From: Micropterix aruncella
Lineage: Eukaryota; Arthropoda; Insecta; Lepidoptera; Micropterigidae
Reading direction: 5' to 3'
Length of the DNA: 64,000 nucleotides
NCBI GenBank assembly: GCA_944548615.1
Contig: CALYMY010000064.1
Location: forward strand, 62,001 to 126,000
Shown here: piece after piece, positions 50,101 through 64,000 of the stretch
Position numbering within the stretch: the stretch's first letter is position 1
Layout: each line of letters starts with the position of its first letter
Made by a program: the position numbers and the translations under genes
Notes under the pieces: model-generated
What the model saw: only the letters and a program-made list of their open reading frames with translations
What the model was told of the DNA's origin: nothing
The model's database searches: none

Positions 50101-53100
50101 TACACACTTACCGTCTTACATACATACACACTTACCGTCTTACATACATACACACTTACCGTCTTACATACATACACACTTACCGTCTTACATACATACA
50201 CACTTACCGTCTTACATACATACACACTTACCGTCTTACATACATACACACTTACCGTCTTACATACATACACACTTACCGTCTTACATACATACACACT
50301 TACCGTCTTACATACATACACACTTACCGTCTTACATACATACACACTTACCGTCTTACATACATACACACTTACCGTCTTACATACATACACACTTACC
50401 GTCTTACATACATACACACTTACCGTCTTACATACATACACACTTACCGTCTTACATACATACACACTTACCGTCTTACATACATACACACTTACCGTCT
50501 TACATACATACACACTTACCGTCTTACATACATACACACTTACCGTCTTACATACATACACACTTACCGTCTTACATACATACACACTTACCGTCTTACA
50601 TACATACACACTTACCGTCTTACATACATACACACTTACCGTCTTACATACATACACACTTACCGTCTTACATACATACACACTTACCGTCTTACATACA
50701 TACACACTTACCGTCTTACATACATACACACTTACCGTCTTACATACATACACACTTACCGTCTTACATACATACACACTTACCGTCTTACATACATACA
50801 CACTTACCGTCTTACATACATACACACTTACCGTCTTACATACATACACACTTACCGTCTTACATACATACACACTTACCGTCTTACATACATACACACT
50901 TACCGTCTTACATACATACACACTTACCGTCTTACATACATACACACTTACCGTCTTACATACATACACACTTACCGTCTTACATACATACACACTTACC
51001 GTCTTACATACATACACACTTACCGTCTTACATACATACACACTTACCGTCTTACATACATACACACTTACCGTCTTACATACATACACACTTACCGTCT
51101 TACATACATACACACTTACCGTCTTACATACATACACACTTACCGTCTTACATACATACACACTTACCGTCTTACATACATACACACTTACCGTCTTACA
51201 TACATACACACTTACCGTCTTACATACATACACACTTACCGTCTTACATACATACACACTTACCGTCTTACATACATACACACTTACCGTCTTACATACA
51301 TACACACTTACCGTCTTACATACATACACACTTACCGTCTTACATACATACACACTTACCGTCTTACATACATACACACTTACCGTCTTACATACATACA
51401 CACTTACCGTCTTACATACATACACACTTACCGTCTTACATACATACACACTTACCGTCTTACATACATACACACTTACCGTCTTACATACATACACACT
51501 TACCGTCTTACATACATACACACTTACCGTCTTACATACATACACACTTACCGTCTTACATACATACACACTTACCGTCTTACATACATACACACTTACC
51601 GTCTTACATACATACACACTTACCGTCTTACATACATACACACTTACCGTCTTACATACATACACACTTACCGTCTTACATACATACACACTTACCGTCT
51701 TACATACATACACACTTACCGTCTTACATACATACACACTTACCGTCTTACATACATACACACTTACCGTCTTACATACATACACACTTACCGTCTTACA
51801 TACATACACACTTACCGTCTTACATACATACACACTTACCGTCTTACATACATACACACTTACCGTCTTACATACATACACACTTACCGTCTTACATACA
51901 TACACACTTACCGTCTTACATACATACACACTTACCGTCTTACATACATACACACTTACCGTCTTACATACATACACACTTACCGTCTTACATACAACAC
52001 ACTTACCGTCTTACATACATACACACTTACCGTCTTACATACATACACACTTACCGTCTTACATACATACACACTTACCGTCTTACATACATACACACTT
52101 ACCGTCTTACATACATACACACTTACCGTCTTACATACATACACACTTACCGTCTTACATACATACACACTTACCGTCTTACATACATACACACTTACCG
52201 TCTTACATACATACACACTTACCGTCTTACATACATACACACTTACCGTCTTACATACATACACACTTACCGTCTTACATACATACACACTTACCGTCTT
52301 ACATACATACACACTTACCGTCTTACATACATACACACTTACCGTCTTACATACATACACACTTACCGTCTTACATACATACACACTTACCGTCTTACAT
52401 ACATACACACTTACCGTCTTACATACATACACACTTACCGTCTTACATACATACACACTTACCGTCTTACATACATACACACTTACCGTCTTACATACAT
52501 ACACACTTACCGTCTTACATACATACACACTTACCGTCTTACATACATACACACTTACCGTCTTACATACATACACACTTACCGTCTTACATACATACAC
52601 ACTTACCGTCTTACATACATACACACTTACCGTCTTACATACATACACACTTACCGTCTTACATACATACACACTTACCGTCTTACATACATACACACTT
52701 ACCGTCTTACATACATACACACTTACCGTCTTACATACATACACACTTACCGTCTTACATACATACACACTTACCGTCTTACATACATACACACTTACCG
52801 TCTTACATACATACACACTTACCGTCTTACATACATACACACTTACCGTCTTACATACATACACACTTACCGTCTTACATACATACACACTTACCGTCTT
52901 ACATACATACACACTTACCGTCTTACATACATACACACTTACCGTCTTACATACATACACACTTACCGTCTTACATACATACACACTTACCGTCTTACAT
53001 ACATACACACTTACCGTCTTACATACATACACACTTACCGTCTTACATACATACACACTTACCGTCTTACATACATACACACTTACCGTCTTACATACAT

Positions 53101-56100
53101 ACACACTTACCGTCTTACATACATACACACTTACCGTCTTACATACATACACACTTACCGTCTTACATACATACACACTTACCGTCTTACATACATACAC
53201 ACTTACCGTCTTACATACATACACACTTACCGTCTTACATACATACACACTTACCGTCTTACATACATACACACTTACCGTCTTACATACATACACACTT
53301 ACCGTCTTACATACATACACACTTACCGTCTTACATACATACACACTTACCGTCTTACATACATACACACTTACCGTCTTACATACATACACACTTACCG
53401 TCTTACATACATACACACTTACCGTCTTACATACATACACACTTACCGTCTTACATACATACACACTTACCGTCTTACATACATACACACTTACCGTCTT
53501 ACATACATACACACTTACCGTCTTACATACATACACACTTACCGTCTTACATACATACACACTTACCGTCTTACATACATACACACTTACCGTCTTACAT
53601 ACATACACACTTACCGTCTTACATACATACACACTTACCGTCTTACATACATACACACTTACCGTCTTACATACATACACACTTACCGTCTTACATACAT
53701 ACACACTTACCGTCTTACATACATACACACTTACCGTCTTACATACATACACACTTACCGTCTTACATACATACACACTTACCGTCTTACATACATACAC
53801 ACTTACCGTCTTACATACATACACACTTACCGTCTTACATACATACACACTTACCGTCTTACATACATACACACTTACCGTCTTACATACATACACACTT
53901 ACCGTCTTACATACATACACACTTACCGTCTTACATACATACACACTTACCGTCTTACATACATACACACTTACCGTCTTACATACATACACACTTACCG
54001 TCTTACATACATACACACTTACCGTCTTACATACATACACACTTACCGTCTTACATACATACACACTTACCGTCTTACATACATACACACTTACCGTCTT
54101 ACATACATACACACTTACCGTCTTACATACATACACACTTACCGTCTTACATACATACACACTTACCGTCTTACATACATACACACTTACCGTCTTACAT
54201 ACATACACACTTACCGTCTTACATACATACACACTTACCGTCTTACATACATACACACTTACCGTCTTACATACATACACACTTACCGTCTTACATACAT
54301 ACACACTTACCGTCTTACATACATACACACTTACCGTCTTACATACATACACACTTACCGTCTTACATACATACACACTTACCGTCTTACATACATACAC
54401 ACTTACCGTCTTACATACATACACACTTACCGTCTTACATACATACACACTTACCGTCTTACATACATACACACTTACCGTCTTACATACATACACACTT
54501 ACCGTCTTACATACATACACACTTACCGTCTTACATACATACACACTTACCGTCTTACATACATACACACTTACCGTCTTACATACATACACACTTACCG
54601 TCTTACATACATACACACTTACCGTCTTACATACATACACACTTACCGTCTTACATACATACACACTTACCGTCTTACATACATACACACTTACCGTCTT
54701 ACATACATACACACTTACCGTCTTACATACATACACACTTACCGTCTTACATACATACACACTTACCGTCTTACATACATACACACTTACCGTCTTACAT
54801 ACATACACACTTACCGTCTTACATACATACACACTTACCGTCTTACATACATACACACTTACCGTCTTACATACATACACACTTACCGTCTTACATACAT
54901 ACACACTTACCGTCTTACATACATACACACTTACCGTCTTACATACATACACACTTACCGTCTTACATACATACACACTTACCGTCTTACATACATACAC
55001 ACTTACCGTCTTACATACATACACACTTACCGTCTTACATACATACACACTTACCGTCTTACATACATACACACTTACCGTCTTACATACATACACACTT
55101 ACCGTCTTACATACATACACACTTACCGTCTTACATACATACACACTTACCGTCTTACATACATACACACTTACCGTCTTACATACATACACACTTACCG
55201 TCTTACATACATACACACTTACCGTCTTACATACATACACACTTACCGTCTTACATACATACACACTTACCGTCTTACATACATACACACTTACCGTCTT
55301 ACATACATACACACTTACCGTCTTACATACATACACACTTACCGTCTTACATACATACACACTTACCGTCTTACATACATACACACTTACCGTCTTACAT
55401 ACATACACACTTACCGTCTTACATACATACACACTTACCGTCTTACATACATACACACTTACCGTCTTACATACATACACACTTACCGTCTTACATACAT
55501 ACACACTTACCGTCTTACATACATACACACTTACCGTCTTACATACATACACACTTACCGTCTTACATACATACACACTTACCGTCTTACATACATACAC
55601 ACTTACCGTCTTACATACATACACACTTACCGTCTTACATACATACACACTTACCGTCTTACATACATACACACTTACCGTCTTACATACATACACACTT
55701 ACCGTCTTACATACATACACACTTACCGTCTTACATACATACACACTTACCGTCTTACATACATACACACTTACCGTCTTACATACATACACACTTACCG
55801 TCTTACATACATACACACTTACCGTCTTACATACATACACACTTACCGTCTTACATACATACACACTTACCGTCTTACATACATACACACTTACCGTCTT
55901 ACATACATACACACTTACCGTCTTACATACATACACACTTACCGTCTTACATACATACACACTTACCGTCTTACATACATACACACTTACCGTCTTACAT
56001 ACATACACACTTACCGTCTTACATACATACACACTTACCGTCTTACATACATACACACTTACCGTCTTACATACATACACACTTACCGTCTTACATACAT

Positions 56101-59100
56101 ACACACTTACCGTCTTACATACATACACACTTACCGTCTTACATACATACACACTTACCGTCTTACATACATACACACTTACCGTCTTACATACATACAC
56201 ACTTACCGTCTTACATACATACACACTTACCGTCTTACATACATACACACTTACCGTCTTACATACATACACACTTACCGTCTTACATACATACACACTT
56301 ACCGTCTTACATACATACACACTTACCGTCTTACATACATACACACTTACCGTCTTACATACATACACACTTACCGTCTTACATACATACACACTTACCG
56401 TCTTACATACATACACACTTACCGTCTTACATACATACACACTTACCGTCTTACATACATACACACTTACCGTCTTACATACATACACACTTACCGTCTT
56501 ACATACATACACACTTACCGTCTTACATACATACACACTTACCGTCTTACATACATACACACTTACCGTCTTACATACATACACACTTACCGTCTTACAT
56601 ACATACACACTTACCGTCTTACATACATACACACTTACCGTCTTACATACATACACACTTACCGTCTTACATACATACACACTTACCGTCTTACATACAT
56701 ACACACTTACCGTCTTACATACATACACACTTACCGTCTTACATACATACACACTTACCGTCTTACATACATACACACTTACCGTCTTACATACATACAC
56801 ACTTACCGTCTTACATACATACACACTTACCGTCTTACATACATACACACTTACCGTCTTACATACATACACACTTACCGTCTTACATACATACACACTT
56901 ACCGTCTTACATACATACACACTTACCGTCTTACATACATACACACTTACCGTCTTACATACATACACACTTACCGTCTTACATACATACACACTTACCG
57001 TCTTACATACATACACACTTACCGTCTTACATACATACACACTTACCGTCTTACATACATACACACTTACCGTCTTACATACATACACACTTACCGTCTT
57101 ACATACATACACACTTACCGTCTTACATACATACACACTTACCGTCTTACATACATACACACTTACCGTCTTACATACATACACACTTACCGTCTTACAT
57201 ACATACACACTTACCGTCTTACATACATACACACTTACCGTCTTACATACATACACACTTACCGTCTTACATACATACACACTTACCGTCTTACATACAT
57301 ACACACTTACCGTCTTACATACATACACACTTACCGTCTTACATACATACACACTTACCGTCTTACATACATACACACTTACCGTCTTACATACATACAC
57401 ACTTACCGTCTTACATACATACACACTTACCGTCTTACATACATACACACTTACCGTCTTACATACATACACACTTACCGTCTTACATACATACACACTT
57501 ACCGTCTTACATACATACACACTTACCGTCTTACATACATACACACTTACCGTCTTACATACATACACACTTACCGTCTTACATACATACACACTTACCG
57601 TCTTACATACATACACACTTACCGTCTTACATACATACACACTTACCGTCTTACATACATACACACTTACCGTCTTACATACATACACACTTACCGTCTT
57701 ACATACATACACACTTACCGTCTTACATACATACACACTTACCGTCTTACATACATACACACTTACCGTCTTACATACATACACACTTACCGTCTTACAT
57801 ACATACACACTTACCGTCTTACATACATACACACTTACCGTCTTACATACATACACACTTACCGTCTTACATACATACACACTTACCGTCTTACATACAT
57901 ACACACTTACCGTCTTACATACATACACACTTACCGTCTTACATACATACACACTTACCGTCTTACATACATACACACTTACCGTCTTACATACATACAC
58001 ACTTACCGTCTTACATACATACACACTTACCGTCTTACATACATACACACTTACCGTCTTACATACATACACACTTACCGTCTTACATACATACACACTT
58101 ACCGTCTTACATACATACACACTTACCGTCTTACATACATACACACTTACCGTCTTACATACATACACACTTACCGTCTTACATACATACACACTTACCG
58201 TCTTACATACATACACACTTACCGTCTTACATACATACACACTTACCGTCTTACATACATACACACTTACCGTCTTACATACATACACACTTACCGTCTT
58301 ACATACATACACACTTACCGTCTTACATACATACACACTTACCGTCTTACATACATACACACTTACCGTCTTACATACATACACACTTACCGTCTTACAT
58401 ACATACACACTTACCGTCTTACATACATACACACTTACCGTCTTACATACATACACACTTACCGTCTTACATACATACACACTTACCGTCTTACATACAT
58501 ACACACTTACCGTCTTACATACATACACACTTACCGTCTTACATACATACACACTTACCGTCTTACATACATACACACTTACCGTCTTACATACATACAC
58601 ACTTACCGTCTTACATACATACACACTTACCGTCTTACATACATACACACTTACCGTCTTACATACATACACACTTACCGTCTTACATACATACACACTT
58701 ACCGTCTTACATACATACACACTTACCGTCTTACATACATACACACTTACCGTCTTACATACATACACACTTACCGTCTTACATACATACACACTTACCG
58801 TCTTACATACATACACACTTACCGTCTTACATACATACACACTTACCGTCTTACATACATACACACTTACCGTCTTACATACATACACACTTACCGTCTT
58901 ACATACATACACACTTACCGTCTTACATACATACACACTTACCGTCTTACATACATACACACTTACCGTCTTACATACATACACACTTACCGTCTTACAT
59001 ACATACACACTTACCGTCTTACATACATACACACTTACCGTCTTACATACATACACACTTACCGTCTTACATACATACACACTTACCGTCTTACATACAT

Positions 59101-62100
59101 ACACACTTACCGTCTTACATACATACACACTTACCGTCTTACATACATACACACTTACCGTCTTACATACATACACACTTACCGTCTTACATACATACAC
59201 ACTTACCGTCTTACATACATACACACTTACCGTCTTACATACATACACACTTACCGTCTTACATACATACACACTTACCGTCTTACATACATACACACTT
59301 ACCGTCTTACATACATACACACTTACCGTCTTACATACATACACACTTACCGTCTTACATACATACACACTTACCGTCTTACATACATACACACTTACCG
59401 TCTTACATACATACACACTTACCGTCTTACATACATACACACTTACCGTCTTACATACATACACACTTACCGTCTTACATACATACACACTTACCGTCTT
59501 ACATACATACACACTTACCGTCTTACATACATACACACTTACCGTCTTACATACATACACACTTACCGTCTTACATACATACACACTTACCGTCTTACAT
59601 ACATACACACTTACCGTCTTACATACATACACACTTACCGTCTTACATACATACACACTTACCGTCTTACATACATACACACTTACCGTCTTACATACAT
59701 ACACACTTACCGTCTTACATACATACACACTTACCGTCTTACATACATACACACTTACCGTCTTACATACATACACACTTACCGTCTTACATACATACAC
59801 ACTTACCGTCTTACATACATACACACTTACCGTCTTACATACATACACACTTACCGTCTTACATACATACACACTTACCGTCTTACATACATACACACTT
59901 ACCGTCTTACATACATACACACTTACCGTCTTACATACATACACACTTACCGTCTTACATACATACACACTTACCGTCTTACATACATACACACTTACCG
60001 TCTTACATACATACACACTTACCGTCTTACATACATACACACTTACCGTCTTACATACATACACACTTACCGTCTTACATACATACACACTTACCGTCTT
60101 ACATACATACACACTTACCGTCTTACATACATACACACTTACCGTCTTACATACATACACACTTACCGTCTTACATACATACACACTTACCGTCTTACAT
60201 ACATACACACTTACCGTCTTACATACATACACACTTACCGTCTTACATACATACACACTTACCGTCTTACATACATACACACTTACCGTCTTACATACAT
60301 ACACACTTACCGTCTTACATACATACACACTTACCGTCTTACATACATACACACTTACCGTCTTACATACATACACACTTACCGTCTTACATACATACAC
60401 ACTTACCGTCTTACATACATACACACTTACCGTCTTACATACATACACACTTACCGTCTTACATACATACACACTTACCGTCTTACATACATACACACTT
60501 ACCGTCTTACATACATACACACTTACCGTCTTACATACATACACACTTACCGTCTTACATACATACACACTTACCGTCTTACATACATACACACTTACCG
60601 TCTTACATACATACACACTTACCGTCTTACATACATACACACTTACCGTCTTACATACATACACACTTACCGTCTTACATACATACACACTTACCGTCTT
60701 ACATACATACACACTTACCGTCTTACATACATACACACTTACCGTCTTACATACATACACACTTACCGTCTTACATACATACACACTTACCGTCTTACAT
60801 ACATACACACTTACCGTCTTACATACATACACACTTACCGTCTTACATACATACACACTTACCGTCTTACATACATACACACTTACCGTCTTACATACAT
60901 ACACACTTACCGTCTTACATACATACACACTTACCGTCTTACATACATACACACTTACCGTCTTACATACATACACACTTACCGTCTTACATACATACAC
61001 ACTTACCGTCTTACATACATACACACTTACCGTCTTACATACATACACACTTACCGTCTTACATACATACACACTTACCGTCTTACATACATACACACTT
61101 ACCGTCTTACATACATACACACTTACCGTCTTACATACATACACACTTACCGTCTTACATACATACACACTTACCGTCTTACATACATACACACTTACCG
61201 TCTTACATACATACACACTTACCGTCTTACATACATACACACTTACCGTCTTACATACATACACACTTACCGTCTTACATACATACACACTTACCGTCTT
61301 ACATACATACACACTTACCGTCTTACATACATACACACTTACCGTCTTACATACATACACACTTACCGTCTTACATACATACACACTTACCGTCTTACAT
61401 ACATACACACTTACCGTCTTACATACATACACACTTACCGTCTTACATACATACACACTTACCGTCTTACATACATACACACTTACCGTCTTACATACAT
61501 ACACACTTACCGTCTTACATACATACACACTTACCGTCTTACATACATACACACTTACCGTCTTACATACATACACACTTACCGTCTTACATACATACAC
61601 ACTTACCGTCTTACATACATACACACTTACCGTCTTACATACATACACACTTACCGTCTTACATACATACACACTTACCGTCTTACATACATACACACTT
61701 ACCGTCTTACATACATACACACTTACCGTCTTACATACATACACACTTACCGTCTTACATACATACACACTTACCGTCTTACATACATACACACTTACCG
61801 TCTTACATACATACACACTTACCGTCTTACATACATACACACTTACCGTCTTACATACATACACACTTACCGTCTTACATACATACACACTTACCGTCTT
61901 ACATACATACACACTTACCGTCTTACATACATACACACTTACCGTCTTACATACATACACACTTACCGTCTTACATACATACACACTTACCGTCTTACAT
62001 ACATACACACTTACCGTCTTACATACATACACACTTACCGTCTTACATACATACACACTTACCGTCTTACATACATACACACTTACCGTCTTACATACAT

Positions 62101-64000
62101 ACACACTTACCGTCTTACATACATACACACTTACCGTCTTACATACATACACACTTACCGTCTTACATACATACACACTTACCGTCTTACATACATACAC
62201 ACTTACCGTCTTACATACATACACACTTACCGTCTTACATACATACACACTTACCGTCTTACATACATACACACTTACCGTCTTACATACATACACACTT
62301 ACCGTCTTACATACATACACACTTACCGTCTTACATACATACACACTTACCGTCTTACATACATACACACTTACCGTCTTACATACATACACACTTACCG
62401 TCTTACATACATACACACTTACCGTCTTACATACATACACACTTACCGTCTTACATACATACACACTTACCGTCTTACATACATACACACTTACCGTCTT
62501 ACATACATACACACTTACCGTCTTACATACATACACACTTACCGTCTTACATACATACACACTTACCGTCTTACATACATACACACTTACCGTCTTACAT
62601 ACATACACACTTACCGTCTTACATACATACACACTTACCGTCTTACATACATACACACTTACCGTCTTACATACATACACACTTACCGTCTTACATACAT
62701 ACACACTTACCGTCTTACATACATACACACTTACCGTCTTACATACATACACACTTACCGTCTTACATACATACACACTTACCGTCTTACATACATACAC
62801 ACTTACCGTCTTACATACATACACACTTACCGTCTTACATACATACACACTTACCGTCTTACATACATACACACTTACCGTCTTACATACATACACACTT
62901 ACCGTCTTACATACATACACACTTACCGTCTTACATACATACACACTTACCGTCTTACATACATACACACTTACCGTCTTACATACATACACACTTACCG
63001 TCTTACATACATACACACTTACCGTCTTACATACATACACACTTACCGTCTTACATACATACACACTTACCGTCTTACATACATACACACTTACCGTCTT
63101 ACATACATACACACTTACCGTCTTACATACATACACACTTACCGTCTTACATACATACACACTTACCGTCTTACATACATACACACTTACCGTCTTACAT
63201 ACATACACACTTACCGTCTTACATACATACACACTTACCGTCTTACATACATACACACTTACCGTCTTACATACATACACACTTACCGTCTTACATACAT
63301 ACACACTTACCGTCTTACATACATACACACTTACCGTCTTACATACATACACACTTACCGTCTTACATACATACACACTTACCGTCTTACATACATACAC
63401 ACTTACCGTCTTACATACATACACACTTACCGTCTTACATACATACACACTTACCGTCTTACATACATACACACTTACCGTCTTACATACATACACACTT
63501 ACCGTCTTACATACATACACACTTACCGTCTTACATACATACACACTTACCGTCTTACATACATACACACTTACCGTCTTACATACATACACACTTACCG
63601 TCTTACATACATACACACTTACCGTCTTACATACATACACACTTACCGTCTTACATACATACACACTTACCGTCTTACATACATACACACTTACCGTCTT
63701 ACATACATACACACTTACCGTCTTACATACATACACACTTACCGTCTTACATACATACACACTTACCGTCTTACATACATACACACTTACCGTCTTACAT
63801 ACATACACACTTACCGTCTTACATACATACACACTTACCGTCTTACATACATACACACTTACCGTCTTACATACATACACACTTACCGTCTTACATACAT
63901 ACACACTTACCGTCTTACATACATACACACTTACCGTCTTACATACATACACACTTACCGTCTTACATACATACACACTTACCGTCTTACATACATACAC
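44195..64000. repeat. 24-bp satellite array, variant C (19.8 kb, runs off the window)
   Basis: About 825 units. Marker haplotype H2 occurs at 44849-45054. After it I see only one departure, a single-base deletion at about 51996/51997 (catacaacacac). The 2,307- and 4,006-codon minus-strand frames encode only VCKTVSVY repeats and are split at that deletion. No gene. Confidence 0.97.
44849..45054. repeat. Satellite marker haplotype H2, second copy
   Basis: Variants at 44849, 44906, 44918 and 45054 identical in base and spacing to 13399-13604 (offset 31,450 bp). It lies about 650 bp downstream of copy 3, as its twin lies about 320 bp downstream of copy 2. Confidence 0.85.

Noticed and set aside
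51977..51997. Boundary between two different genes at the break in the minus-strand frames
   Set aside because: It is a single-base deletion in one satellite unit (catacaacacac), which only shifts the repeat frame.

Overview
The window is eukaryotic and most probably from an arthropod, likely an insect. About 74% of it (roughly 47.6 kb) is a single tandem satellite with a 24-bp unit. The remaining 16.4 kb is four transposable elements embedded in that satellite. There is no host gene, rRNA or tRNA that I can support. The arthropod call rests on three R1-clade non-LTR retrotransposons (two-ORF elements with a gag-like ORF1, an APE-type endonuclease and a reverse transcriptase), a clade essentially confined to arthropods. 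Insertion into ACAT/ACAC-rich repeat recalls the Waldo family of that clade. The species cannot be named from the sequence.

Layout: satellite variants A and B (1-1277); R1-clade copy 1, full length (1278-6210); satellite variant C (6211-8121); R1-clade copy 2, full length and intact (8122-13076); 20.9 kb of variant C (13077-33941); a complete hAT DNA transposon on the minus strand (33942-36890); variant C (36891-40627); R1-clade copy 3, 5'-truncated and from a divergent lineage (40628-44194); variant C to the end of the window (44195-64000). The unit reads ttaccgtctta followed by catacatacacac in variant C. Variant B has cgtcgta instead of cgtctta, and variant A additionally has catacgtacacac.

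The three retrotransposons lie in the same orientation, and each is flanked by a 14-18 bp target duplication from the same part of the satellite unit, so they are target-specific insertions rather than random ones. Copies 1 and 2 are about 99.6% identical. Copy 2 keeps both ORFs intact, while copy 1 has ATT where copy 2 has the best ORF1 start codon. ORF1 and ORF2 overlap in an ATGA stop-start junction in all three copies. The 3' UTR carries a stem whose base pairs covary between the two lineages.

The hAT element has 12-bp terminal inverted repeats, a perfect 8-bp target duplication taken from the satellite, and a 638-residue transposase restored by one 399-bp intron with proper splice sites. 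The element looks potentially active.

The long reading frames across the satellite (up to thousands of codons) are an arithmetic artefact: 24 is divisible by 3, and the unit has no stop in four of six frames. Rare single-base variants in the array act as markers. Several marker groups recur in the same order in the arrays around copy 2 and around copy 3, revealing duplication of array segments. Two stretches of about 19 kb are almost perfectly uniform, which means either very recent amplification or assembly uncertainty.
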